A DNA stretch of 45,609 nt, from assembly GCA_948467735.1 (NCBI GenBank), contig CAOKFN010000037.1, positions 1 to 45,609 on the forward strand, written 5' to 3'. Source of the DNA: an uncultured bacterium (lineage in GTDB: Bacteria; Bacillota; Clostridia; Lachnospirales; Lachnospiraceae). Every line of letters starts with the position of its first letter. Within the stretch, counting starts at the first letter, position 1. The translations under genes and the position numbers were made by a program. Under the pieces are notes generated by a model. That model searched no databases, was not told the origin of the DNA, and saw only the letters and a list, made by a program, of their open reading frames with translations. Below, piece by piece: positions 27,164 to 36,200 of this stretch.

Positions 27164-27592
27164 ATGTCATATAAGGTTACGGTAGAAGGCTCGGAGAGCT
27201 TTGAGATTGCAAAAGAGTGTGTAAGAAGCGTAAAATTTGCTACGGATATCCCGCTGGATTCCAATGCCAGAACCAAGGATGTGGGCAGCACCCTGACCAT
27301 TACAGGCAGAATTTTGACTGCTGTGGACGGGGACCCTTTTGACAGCACAAGGAAGCTGGCCCTTTGGTCGGCGGTTCCGGCAGAAAAGGCGGACTGCTAT
27401 CGGAAGGTGACAGTGGAGCACATTGCAGCGGGCGTTATGGAGCGCAAGTACTATTTCCCCAATTCCTTTGTAATAGATTATAAGGAAGATTTCGGGGATG
27501 TGGAAGGAACGGGAACTTTTACGCTGGTGATTAAGCAGAAGAAAGATAAACTGAATATGATAACGGTGGAAGGTGGATATTCGGCCACATAA
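27164..27592 (+). CDS. Hcp-like tube protein 2
   Basis: The 142-residue protein is a diverged paralogue of the preceding gene, aligning over its whole length (LDSNARTKD, WSAVPAEKADCYRKV, FVIDYKEDFGDVEGTGTF). A predicted small beta-barrel without signal or membrane segment fits a tube subunit. Two tube paralogues could make a mixed tube, a specialised tip ring or an effector-carrying variant. It is separated from gene 1 by 130 bp holding a hairpin/ribosome-site module, and is followed by a clear terminator at 27605, so the promoter-to-terminator unit is vWA, sheath, tube 1, tube 2. Confidence 0.6.
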   Translation: MSYKVTVEGSESFEIAKECVRSVKFATDIPLDSNARTKDVGSTLTITGRILTAVDGDPFDSTRKLALWSAVPAEKADCYRKVTVEHIAAGVMERKYYFPNSFVIDYKEDFGDVEGTGTFTLVIKQKKDKLNMITVEGGYSAT

Positions 27593-27604
27593 AGAGGAAC
27601 AACT

Positions 27605-27638
27605 GGGCGTATCCGGACAAAAACGGGTACGCCCTTTT
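27605..27638 (+). terminator. Intrinsic terminator after the tube genes
   Basis: GGGCGTATCC (27605-27614) pairs with GGGTACGCCC (27625-27634) with one wobble, and TTTT follows. It starts 12 bp after the stop of tube gene 2 and separates the structural block from the J-domain/FHA/PP2C block. Confidence 0.8.
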
Positions 27639-27649
27639 AGAATCAGGAC

Positions 27650-27725
27650 AATAGAATTCCGCGAAGAGAGGCTTCTATGATACAAGACGGTAGAATTCCG
27701 TGAAGCGGGAGTTCTACTGTCTTGT
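27650..27725 (+). terminator. Two related terminator-like hairpins
   Basis: The second hairpin has 14-nt arms (27682-27695 and 27712-27725) pairing with one wobble around a TTCCGTGAAGCGGGA-type loop. The first is a decayed copy with only ATAGAA/TTCTAT arms (27650 and 27673). Both resemble the hairpin at 17650. No long T-tract follows. They stand just before the J-domain gene and could attenuate read-through from the tube operon. Confidence 0.5.
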
Positions 27726-27771
27726 GCAAAACAAAGGGCCGCGGTATGCTGCAAAAGGACAGGAAAAAGGT

Positions 27772-28230
27772 ATGGGTGATATGGATAATTTATACGGTGT
27801 GTTAGGGGTTTCGAGGAATGCGGCACAAGAGGAGATAAAGAAGGCATACAGGACGCTTTCAAAGAAATATCATCCGGACGCCAATCCGGGGGACAAGAAA
27901 GCCGAGGAACGTTTTAAGGCGATTTCAGAGGCATACGCCGTATTGGGGGATCCTAAGAAGCGAAGCGATTATGACAGAAAAACAGAGGAAACGATTCATA
28001 ATGCGGCGGACAATACGGCAAAAAAAGCGCGCGGAAAAGCAGCCGTCCCGCCCGGGGGTATGGCAGGCTTTGACTTTAGCAGTATGGAAGGGCAGTTTGA
28101 ACGTTTTTTTGGATTCCATCCCAAAACGACGGAGATAGACGGGGAGAAATTACAACGGACGAAGAAAGCAAAGACAAATCCGTTAGATATGACGGATGTG
28201 TTTGAACGATATATGGGAATAAAAAAGTAG
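27772..28230 (+). CDS. J-domain (DnaJ-like) co-chaperone
   Basis: The product of about 152 residues begins with a complete J domain: NLYGVLGVSRNAAQEEIKKAY, then the canonical KYHPDANPG, then AISEAYAVLGDPKKRSDYD. It has no Gly/Phe region, zinc fingers or substrate domain. Instead there is a short tail with FERFFG and DMTDVFERYMGIKK. Such short J proteins recruit an Hsp70 to a particular client. The ATG at 27772 (or 27781) is used because an upstream in-frame ATG at 27700 lies inside the hairpin element. It is 20 bp from the first FHA gene, so it probably acts in assembly or disassembly of the apparatus, perhaps with HscC or the housekeeping DnaK. Confidence 0.85.
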   Translation: MGDMDNLYGVLGVSRNAAQEEIKKAYRTLSKKYHPDANPGDKKAEERFKAISEAYAVLGDPKKRSDYDRKTEETIHNAADNTAKKARGKAAVPPGGMAGFDFSSMEGQFERFFGFHPKTTEIDGEKLQRTKKAKTNPLDMTDVFERYMGIKK

Positions 28231-28250
28231 GAGCGGCCGGAGGGCGGGGG

Positions 28251-28802
28251 ATGAACAGGAAACGTGCGGTAGATCTGGCAATTACATTTATCTTTGCGAC
28301 AATATTCATCATTTCTTTCCTGTATCCTCAGCAGATCAGGGGACGGGAGACGCTTATGTGGACAGGGGGTATTTTGGCGTTTCTTTTTTTCGTGACGGCA
28401 TTGAAGGATCATGACGCGGCACCGGCGGATGCGGGGAAGAATACATTGTCCGCGGAGCCGGGGACAATTACGGAAGTGGTTCTGCTCAGCGAAGAAGATA
28501 CGGAATTGTGTACTTGGGATATTTATGGCAGGACGGCGGCTGTCATCGGACGGGACGTAAAGGAAAATCAGGTAGACATTGACTTGAATGCAGGCCCTTA
28601 TGCAAGCATGGTGGATATAGAGCATGCGGTTATGAATTTTGCTTCCGGAAACTGGTATGTGGAAGACTTGAAAAGCAGAAACGGGATTCGGGTGAAGAAA
28701 GCGGAGGACGGGAAAATCTACCAGCTTTCCGCCGACACCCCGTGCAGAGTGGAGCGCGGCGACATTCTCTACGTCGGCCTGAACCGCTTGCTGCTTCGCT
28801 GA
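28251..28802 (+). CDS. Membrane FHA-domain protein
   Basis: This 183-residue protein has two membrane helices (about 8-25 and 35-51), a short linker and a cytoplasmic FHA domain: VIGRD at 98-102, then SMVDIEHAVMNF and VEDLKSRNGIRVKK. The Gly-Arg, His and Asn-Gly positions are intact, but the usual Ser-Arg pair before the His is changed to Asp-Ile-Glu, which may alter phosphothreonine binding. FHA proteins read Ser/Thr phosphorylation and control firing in several type VI systems. It follows the J-domain gene and precedes the second FHA gene, with the repeat array between. Confidence 0.85.
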   Translation: MNRKRAVDLAITFIFATIFIISFLYPQQIRGRETLMWTGGILAFLFFVTALKDHDAAPADAGKNTLSAEPGTITEVVLLSEEDTELCTWDIYGRTAAVIGRDVKENQVDIDLNAGPYASMVDIEHAVMNFASGNWYVEDLKSRNGIRVKKAEDGKIYQLSADTPCRVERGDILYVGLNRLLLR

Positions 28803-28816
28803 TAATAGATAAAAAA

Positions 28817-29077
28817 ACAGTCTCGGAGCGAAAGCGCAAAGTGTCTTTCGGACACTTGGGAAGAAAATTCCAGCTGCGTCCTATGTAGATGAAATTTTCT
28901 TCCCCTATAAGGGCGCTGCAGCGCAGAGAGCGGAACAAGTTCCCGCATGCGGGAACTGGAATAAAAACAGTCTCGGAGCGAAAGCGCCCGGGAGAAATTT
29001 CATCTACGTTTTATGTAGATGAAATTTACTCCCCTATAAGGGCGCTGCAGCGCAGAGACGGAACTGGAATAGGAGGA
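28817..29077 (+). repeat. Second copy of the 128-bp structured repeat leader
   Basis: The array has a first unit with an extra UUUCG-loop stem (about 28838-28857), a full unit starting at 28931 and a truncated unit starting at 29059, again 128 bp apart. Long stems lie at 28858-28904 and 28990-29033. Compared with the array at 1-420 the stem sequence differs but stays paired: ACATCTGC/GCAGATGT there, TCATCTAC/GTAGATGA here. The array fills the gap between the two FHA genes and ends in GGAATAGGAGG, the ribosome site of the second. No promoter is obvious inside it. Confidence 0.85.
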
Positions 29078-29081
29078 AAAG

Positions 29082-29603
29082 ATGAGCAATCTGATTCGGT
29101 GTCAGAATGGGCACCTTTTTTCTGCAAGGCGGTACGGAACTGTCTGCCCTTACTGCAATATAGAAACCGCAACAAAGGAAAAGCAGGAAACAGGGGCAAA
29201 AAGCGAGGACGAATTGGAGGATATGCTTTTTGCTCAGGAAATATCCCCCGTTTGCGGCTGGATTGTGTGCATATCCGGCCCAAGACAGGGAAAGGGCTAT
29301 GAAATCAAGTCGGGAAAAAATTTCGTGGGACGGGCGGATGATATGGACATTCAGATATTGGGGGATTCTAAGATTTCCAGAAGAAATCATGGGGTGATTG
29401 TATTTGACCCCAAAAAGAAAGAAACGGTGCTGCTGCCCGGAGACAGCAACGGACTTGTATACCACAACGACGCCGCCGTGTATACCCCCGTCGTTCTAAA
29501 CGAATATGATGTGATTGAAATGGGGGAGAGTAAATTTGTGTTCGTGCCATTCTGCGGTGAAAATTTTATGTGGGAAGACAATCAGCTGCAGGATTCCCAT
29601 TGA
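29082..29603 (+). CDS. FHA-domain protein with N-terminal zinc ribbon
   Basis: The 173-residue soluble protein begins with a C7-x3-H11 and C22-x2-C25 motif (CQNGHLFSARRYGTVCPYC), a small zinc ribbon. An acidic linker leads to an FHA domain with FVGR at 81-84, SKISRRNHGVIVF at 96-108 (Ser-Arg and His intact) and NG near 124. It should bind phosphothreonine peptides. The N-terminal ribbon may dock to the machinery. Its ribosome site is supplied by the repeat leader. No Ser/Thr kinase is in the window, so the phosphorylated partner is unknown; the neighbouring phosphatase would oppose it. Confidence 0.85.
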   Translation: MSNLIRCQNGHLFSARRYGTVCPYCNIETATKEKQETGAKSEDELEDMLFAQEISPVCGWIVCISGPRQGKGYEIKSGKNFVGRADDMDIQILGDSKISRRNHGVIVFDPKKKETVLLPGDSNGLVYHNDAAVYTPVVLNEYDVIEMGESKFVFVPFCGENFMWEDNQLQDSH

Positions 29604-29712
29604 TTGTTCCTGCCTCTTGCAGAGGCGCTGCCGCCGGAGGGGGTATGGGGGAGATGCGAACGGAATGAAGATGTTCTAAGTCATTCCGGGAAGAGGGAAT
29701 GGAGGTATCGGT

Positions 29713-30582
29713 ATGACGGTTCCGGAGTATATATCGGCTGTGTTGAGCGCCGCCGGTGCGGTTTTGGTGATTCTGCGCTGTTTTATGGGCTGGAGGAGCA
29801 TGACCGCCGGAAGAAAAAGCGGCGGTTTTGAAACGGGGAGCAGCAGAACCATCGGAGATCGTGAAGTTCAGGAGGATGAATACGGCATACTGGAAACCGA
29901 AGAAGGAATTATGGCGGTTCTGGCGGACGGCATGGGGAAGCATTACGGAGGCCGAATTGCCAGCCGCACGGCGGTGGAAGCCTTTCAGAATGTTTTTGGG
30001 GAACGCAGTGCTTTCTACAATCCCCAGTATTATTTCCGCAGAGCGTTTCAGGAGGCGAACAGAGAGATTCTAAACCGGCTGGAGGACGGACAGGGACACG
30101 CCTCCGCCGCCGCGGTTCTGATAAGGGATTGCAGATTGTACTACGCCGTTGTGGGAAATGTAAAGGCGGCGGTATACAGAAACCATGAGCTGGTTCCGAT
30201 TACTTTCGGCCATACCATAGATGTGCTTGCACAGAAAAAGTATTCCGAGGGAAAGCTCAGCAGGCAGGACGCCGCGGCTCTGTTGGAACGCCATCGTCTC
30301 TATAATTATGTGGGACAGGACGGATTTCATGACGTGGAATTTTTTGACACTCCCATTGTACTCTACGGCGGGGAATACGTTCTTCTTATGACCGACGGAC
30401 TGTATGAGGGCGCAAGATGGAAGGACATGGAGGACTGTCTGGAACAGGAAGGAACCTGTCAGGAGAAGGCCTATGCATTGGTGGAGCTCATCAATCAAAG
30501 CGAGGAAGAAAACAAGGACAATGCCTCGGTGGTTATCTTAAAGGTGCCGGAAAAATCTCCGGGAGGACGGGTGAGGAACTGA
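29713..30582 (+). CDS. PP2C-family Ser/Thr phosphatase, membrane-anchored
   Basis: The 289-residue protein has one N-terminal membrane helix (about 8-25) and a PP2C domain: DREVQEDEYG at 49-58, LADGMGKHYGG at 70-80 (metal ligand D72), LLMTDGLYEG with D228 and KDNASVVIL with D269. The core metal-binding acids are present, so it should be active. It would dephosphorylate the FHA ligand and hold the injection system off, as PppA does in Pseudomonas. It has a GGAGG site and sits between the FHA gene and a PP2C-like pseudophosphatase (24 bp gap). Confidence 0.85.
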   Translation: MTVPEYISAVLSAAGAVLVILRCFMGWRSMTAGRKSGGFETGSSRTIGDREVQEDEYGILETEEGIMAVLADGMGKHYGGRIASRTAVEAFQNVFGERSAFYNPQYYFRRAFQEANREILNRLEDGQGHASAAAVLIRDCRLYYAVVGNVKAAVYRNHELVPITFGHTIDVLAQKKYSEGKLSRQDAAALLERHRLYNYVGQDGFHDVEFFDTPIVLYGGEYVLLMTDGLYEGARWKDMEDCLEQEGTCQEKAYALVELINQSEEENKDNASVVILKVPEKSPGGRVRN

Positions 30583-30605
30583 GATAAGAAAAGGAGGCTG
30601 TCGGC

Positions 30606-32765
30606 GTGAGGAAACAGAATAGCACATTTAAGACCGCGTTTCTTTCGGAAGCCGGTTCTGCATTGGAGAATAACGACTATTTTGCCTTTGTGGAATTGGA
30701 GCGCTGCGGATGCTATGTGATAGCGGACGGATTAAATGAGCAGCCGGGCTCCAAAAGCGCAAAGCTTGCCATTGAGACCGTGCTGACGGCTTTTCAGGAG
30801 CACCCCTCCATGAAAAAAAGGGCGCTCCTTTCTTATATCAAAGCGGCCGACCGGGCGCTCTGTGAGGCGGACAAGAGAGAGAGGCTGAAAGCGTCCGTAA
30901 TGATCGTTGTGACGGATTATGAGAAAGTCCGCTACGCCTATGCCGGGAACACGAGGCTGCGGCTTTACCGTAACGGCAGCGTGAGGGAACAGAGCCGTGA
31001 TACCTCTTTGAGCAGCGATATCGGCAGAAAGGAAAAGCTCTCGGAAGACATACTGGCGGGGCATGAGGAGAGGAACAACCTGTATTCCTATGTGGGGAAG
31101 GGAAAGGGCTTCTCGCCGGTTATTTCCGGTAAGATAAAACTGGAAAAGGGAGACATACTGGCTCTTTATACCCGGGGCATATGGGAGAACTTAGACGGCG
31201 GCGAGCTGGACGATGTTTTTTCCGAGGCAAAGGATGATCCCAAGGAGTGCCTTGACAATATTGAGGATCTCCTGCTGTCCAGACAGCCGAAGGTTTTGGA
31301 AAATTATACGTTTGCGGCTGTCTTTGTGGAAAAGGTTTTTCTGGATCCTGAGAGGAAAAAGAAAATACAAAGGATTGTCGTTCTCTGCGCCGTGGTTCTT
31401 GTGGTTATCCTGCTAATCGTCGCGGTGATATGGTTTCTGCAGCGCAGGAGGGAGCGGCTTATGGAGGATATGAGCCGGAAATACTTGGACGCCATAGAGT
31501 ATATTCAGGACGGGAATTTTACAAGAGCCAATGAGGAAGGGCAGGAGGCGCTGGAGTATGCCGAGAAATTGAGGGATAAAAAGTACATACAGGAAATTTC
31601 GGATTATTTAAAGCTGATTGAGGCGGTGAACGCGGCGGATGAGGATTACGAGGAAGGAAAGTATAAGGAAGCGCAGGATAAGTATGCGACCGCAAAGGAA
31701 CGTTCTCGTTACGCGGATCACGCGGCGGACGACTACATTGACGAAAAGCTGGAAGCCGTCACAAGTTACCTGTCCGTGTATGATTATATCTGGATGGGGG
31801 ACCTGCTGGCGGAACAGGGGGACTATGACAGGGCGGAGGAGAAATACCTTCAGGCTAGGAATCTGGCGTCCGGCGTTTATTTTGAAGACGGAAGAAAAGA
31901 GGCAAAGGAAGCCTTGGAAGAATTATACGAAAGCCGTTTGAAGGCGGAAGAGGAGAAGGTTCAGGCGGCGGAAGAAAAGGCGGCAATGGAAATCGGCGCG
32001 GTGCAGTCTGCTTCGGAAGGGGACAAAGCGTTTGCGGAAGGTGATTATGACGGCGCCAATGCTTATTTTACAATGGCGCTGGAAAAATATCAGGAGCTGG
32101 AAGACAGCGTCCACGCGCAGCTGATTCAGAGCAAGATTGATTCCTGCGTTCGGAAAGCGGCGGAAAAGCAGGAAAAGGCCCAGAGAGCCGAAAGCTATAT
32201 CGCCGCCGGAAAGGAACAGGGAACCGCCGGAAATCTTCTGGAAGCCAAAAAGCAGTACTTGTTTGCCAAGAACATTTACAAGGAGCTTGGCATGGACGAC
32301 AAGGTGACGGAAGTGGACGGACTGATGGAGATTCTTGAGGTGGATATGGCGGAAGAAGAGGCAGAGCAGGCGGCGCAGGAGGCAGAACGGGAAGCGGCGG
32401 AGAAGGCGGCGAGGGAGGCGGCAGAGAAAGAACTACAGGAGACGGCAGAGGAAGTTGTACAGGAGACGGCAGAGGAAGCGTTGCAGGAGATAACAGAAGA
32501 ATCATTGTGGGAGACAGCAGGAGAAGCAATACAGGAGGCAGCCGAGGAAGCATTGCAGGAGAGAGCGGCAGACAGACTGATGGAGATTCTTGAGGTGGAT
32601 ATGGCAGAAGAGGAGGCAGAACGGGAGGCGAGGGAGGCGGCGGAGAAGGCGGCAGAGAAAGAACTTCACGAGACAGCCGAGGAAGCATTACGGGAGATAG
32701 CAGAGGGTGAGACAGGGAGAACAACGCGAAGGACAGAGTCGCAGGAGGAAAGAGATGGAGGATAA
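30606..32765 (+). CDS. PP2C-like pseudophosphatase with membrane helix and helical repeat tail
   Basis: The 719-residue protein has a PP2C-like domain (1-245), one membrane helix (about 256-278), TPR-like helical repeats (285-570) and a Glu/Ala-rich end. Compared with the upstream phosphatase, the late metal-site motifs are altered: LYTRGIWE replaces MTDGLYE (Arg for Asp) and ENYTFAAVF replaces DN.S. Activity is therefore doubtful; it may sense phosphoprotein or regulate the active enzyme. The last 150 residues hold a direct duplication of about 85 residues (LMEILEVDMAEEEAE twice, 255 bp apart). Start is GTG with AAGGAGG upstream. The 3' end overlaps the next gene by 11 bp. Confidence 0.75.
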   Translation: MRKQNSTFKTAFLSEAGSALENNDYFAFVELERCGCYVIADGLNEQPGSKSAKLAIETVLTAFQEHPSMKKRALLSYIKAADRALCEADKRERLKASVMIVVTDYEKVRYAYAGNTRLRLYRNGSVREQSRDTSLSSDIGRKEKLSEDILAGHEERNNLYSYVGKGKGFSPVISGKIKLEKGDILALYTRGIWENLDGGELDDVFSEAKDDPKECLDNIEDLLLSRQPKVLENYTFAAVFVEKVFLDPERKKKIQRIVVLCAVVLVVILLIVAVIWFLQRRRERLMEDMSRKYLDAIEYIQDGNFTRANEEGQEALEYAEKLRDKKYIQEISDYLKLIEAVNAADEDYEEGKYKEAQDKYATAKERSRYADHAADDYIDEKLEAVTSYLSVYDYIWMGDLLAEQGDYDRAEEKYLQARNLASGVYFEDGRKEAKEALEELYESRLKAEEEKVQAAEEKAAMEIGAVQSASEGDKAFAEGDYDGANAYFTMALEKYQELEDSVHAQLIQSKIDSCVRKAAEKQEKAQRAESYIAAGKEQGTAGNLLEAKKQYLFAKNIYKELGMDDKVTEVDGLMEILEVDMAEEEAEQAAQEAEREAAEKAAREAAEKELQETAEEVVQETAEEALQEITEESLWETAGEAIQEAAEEALQERAADRLMEILEVDMAEEEAEREAREAAEKAAEKELHETAEEALREIAEGETGRTTRRTESQEERDGG

Positions 32766-33210
32766 GAGAAAGTTTTTTGTGCTGACCGCTCAGAATGGAA
32801 ATCCCATACCGCGGGTGGTCAACTGGTATGGAAAACTGGACGTCAAAAAGCTGAACAGAGAATCATATCAGGAGCTTCCCCGGTATGTCCTTCTGGATAT
32901 GAAGACGGATACGGATGTGATATATCCGGATATCCTGACAGACCCCGTATTGATGGTGTCGGCAGAGGCAATGGAAGTCATTCAGATGTATATCAAGAAA
33001 ATTCCGGCGATATTTGCGGCATTATTTGACACGGAAAAAGGAGAGTGTGCTTCTTATTACTGCCCCATCTTAGCGGAGGGGGAGGAGTGTGGAGAAGCGT
33101 TATATCGAGTGGAGAAACAGGGAAGGACAGAGATAAGGATTCAGCTGGAACTGGCGGAGAGCCTGTTGTGCAGAGGGGCGGCAGGAATGGAACTGACACA
33201 GATATGTTGA
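32755..33210 (+). CDS. Small protein resembling the DUF1629/Imm11 group
   Basis: The 151-residue soluble protein contains PDILTDPVLMVSAEAMEVIQ, which resembles the signature of DUF1629/Imm11-type proteins, many of which are immunity proteins beside polymorphic toxins. The rest (SYYCPILAEGEE, RIQLELAESLL) is a beta-rich sheet pattern. It precedes the PAAR-Rhs gene by 27 bp and overlaps the pseudophosphatase gene. It could be an orphan immunity protein or an adaptor for loading the Rhs toxin. AGGAGG is 7 bp before the ATG. The family call is tentative. Confidence 0.5.
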   Translation: MEDKRKFFVLTAQNGNPIPRVVNWYGKLDVKKLNRESYQELPRYVLLDMKTDTDVIYPDILTDPVLMVSAEAMEVIQMYIKKIPAIFAALFDTEKGECASYYCPILAEGEECGEALYRVEKQGRTEIRIQLELAESLLCRGAAGMELTQIC

Positions 33211-33237
33211 CGGAATGGCGGAAAGGAAGTGTGAGAG

Positions 33238-36200
33238 ATGGCGAATAGGCAGGGGAAGGGAACTCAGAAATCGGGAGATGGACAGGTAAAGAAAACACAA
33301 GAAGAGGAGAAGGCACTAACAGAGAACAGCCAAAGTGAAGGAAAGGCAGAAAAGGAAACGCAGGGAGAGAAGGATCAAGGAACGACGACGCAAAGGCAGG
33401 AAGCTCCGAAGAAAAATGGGGATAATGGAAGTACTAAAAACAACACTAAAAGCGGGAAGAGGTCGGGCGGAACGGAGTACCTTGTAGAAGGTGCAAAATT
33501 AATATGCGTAAACAGCAGCGTGATTAACACATTGAATATTCCTTCTGATCATAAGTATTACATAGGAGGAAAAAAGAGGGCTGTCTGCACAGATTGTAAA
33601 GCAGGTTTTAATATCAATGTATTTGCAGATTGTAGAGTGAATCCGACAACCCATGTATGTACAGGCTATATGGCGCTGGCAAATAAGTGGCAGAGATTTA
33701 ATACATCAACTCTAAGCATGGAGAAAATAGAACAGGGAAAGGGAAAAGAAGACTTTCCAGCGATGAGCAGTGTTTTGCTTTGTAAAAAAGGCGGAATTAT
33801 TATGCCCATCACATCTGGACAGGGATTTGATGATGAGGTATTCTGGCCTGCGTTTAATTGGAGGTATCAGAAGGTAATCAGCTGGGCGGTTGGAAAAAAT
33901 CCTAAAGCCAATAAATTTCGCGGCGATCCCATTAATGTAAATATAGGAAATTTTATTTATGAAAGTGAAGAACTTGTGATTTATGGGAATACGCATATGG
34001 CATTCCGGCTTTTTTACAATGCCATGGAAAAAAAGGAAGGCCGTAGTCTAGGGGAAGGGTGGCATCACAATTATGAAGTGTTTCTCAGAAAAGAGAAGGA
34101 TGATACAATACAAGTCTGTTTAGGAGATGGGTGCGAAATACCATACCGTCGTGTGGTTGGAGAAATCTATGCTCCTGTATATGGCGACAGCGGGCGTTTG
34201 AAATCTGTGCAAGGAGGTTATCATTATATAACACAGGATGGGATGGAATACTTTTTCGGAGAGGATGGTTTGCTTTATGTTAAAAAAGATCCAGACGGAA
34301 ACAAAGAGTCCTTTACTTATAATGAACAGGGGCTGCTTACGAGGGCTGTTGGTGCCAACGGGGGAGAATTTATGTATGTATACAATAAAGAAGGACGACT
34401 TATCCGCGTGGAAGACCATACGGGCAGGAAGGTAGAACTCTGGTATCAATATGGGAAGCTTTGGAAGATGGTCAATGCGGTAGGTTATGCTTATATATAT
34501 TCTTATAATGAAAATGGGAAAATGGAAAGCGTGTTTACGCCGCGAGGTGTTGTAGGCATTAAAAATACCTATGATGCAGCGGACAGAGTGGTGAAGCAGG
34601 AAATGCCAGATGGCAGTATGATAGAACTGAAATACGATGATGAAAATAGGCGTACCTATATGCTGGAGCAGAATGGGAGTCTGGTTATTTATGAGAATGA
34701 TGATCGGTATCGAAATGTAAAAACCATTTATGAAGATGGGGAAGAAATCTTTGCTTATAATGACCAGAATCTAAAGACGCAATATGTGGACAAGAATGGA
34801 AACCAGACTCTGTATCGTTATGACCAAAAAGGAAACTTAGTAGAAATTGAAAATGCACTAGGGCATAAAACCAAAATGGAATATAATGAACGCAGTCAGC
34901 TGACGGTGACTAAACTTCCCAATGGAGCAGTGCGGATAAATACTTATGACAAAGAAGGTAATTTGGCAGAGCGGCGGGACCCTATGGGAAATGTATTGAG
35001 CATGAAATATGATAATTTTCACCAGCTTGTTGAAGTGATGCAGGAGGACGGTTCTAAAATTCATATGGTGCGTGATTCCAAAGGTAATATTATATGCATA
35101 ACAGATCCCATGGGAAACAGGGTCATGTACGAATATGATTCCCTGAATCGTGTAATAAAGACTATCGATGGAAACGGTAATACAACTAAGTTTTCCTACA
35201 ATGAAAGAAATGACATTGTGGAAAGTATAAATGCATTTGGACATAAAAGAACATTTGAATACAACGAAGGCGGAAAAGTAACTGTTATGACAGATTATGA
35301 TGGGTATACAATGAAGGCAAGCTATGACACATCCAACAGAATGGAGAGGGTTGAGGATAAAGATGGATATTGTATGTCTTATGTTTATGACAAATCTGGC
35401 AATGTAGTGGAGGAAAATCTGCCAAATGGTGCCAAACGATGCTATACCTATAATAACATGAATCAGTTAAGCCAACGAGAGGATGAAATGGGAAATGTTA
35501 CAAAATTTGAGTATGATGCCAATGGAAATAGGATTAAAATTACGGAGGCGGACGGATCAGCCACGCAGTTTGAATATGATGCTTTAAACAGAGTATGTAA
35601 AGTAATTGAGCCGGACGGGCTGGAACTTTGTGTAGAATACAACCTACAGGGGAAGGTGGCAAAGGTCATTTATCCAAGCGGTAAAATGGAAGAAACAGAA
35701 TATGATTTGTGCGGCAGGGCAGTGAAAACAAAGGACGTCTATGGTAATATCGCCGAAATTCAGTATAATCCGCTTGGATTACCCACGAAAGTGACGGATG
35801 AAGCCGGAGGAAAGACAATTTATGAATATTATCCCGGCGGATTGCTGAAAAGAATGGTAAATCCCGACGGAACCAGCGTGGAGCTTTCTTACGATGGAAA
35901 CGGAAATATCATTGAAAAAAAGAATCAGGAAAATTATAAATTTAATTACGTTTACGATGAACAGGACAGAATTGTCAGAATCACCAGCAACGTTGGAGAA
36001 AAAATAGAATATGAGTATGATGCTGTGGGAAATATGACTGCATTGACAGACGGAAATGGGAATGTAAGGAAATATGAATATTCTCCCAGCGGTCGAATGA
36101 CTGCGGTGGTTGATGCGGAGGGAAACAGAAGCGCTTATTGCTATGACTGTATGGGAGGCTTGATTTCCGTAGAACAGATAGGCAGGGAGGACCGTCGGTG

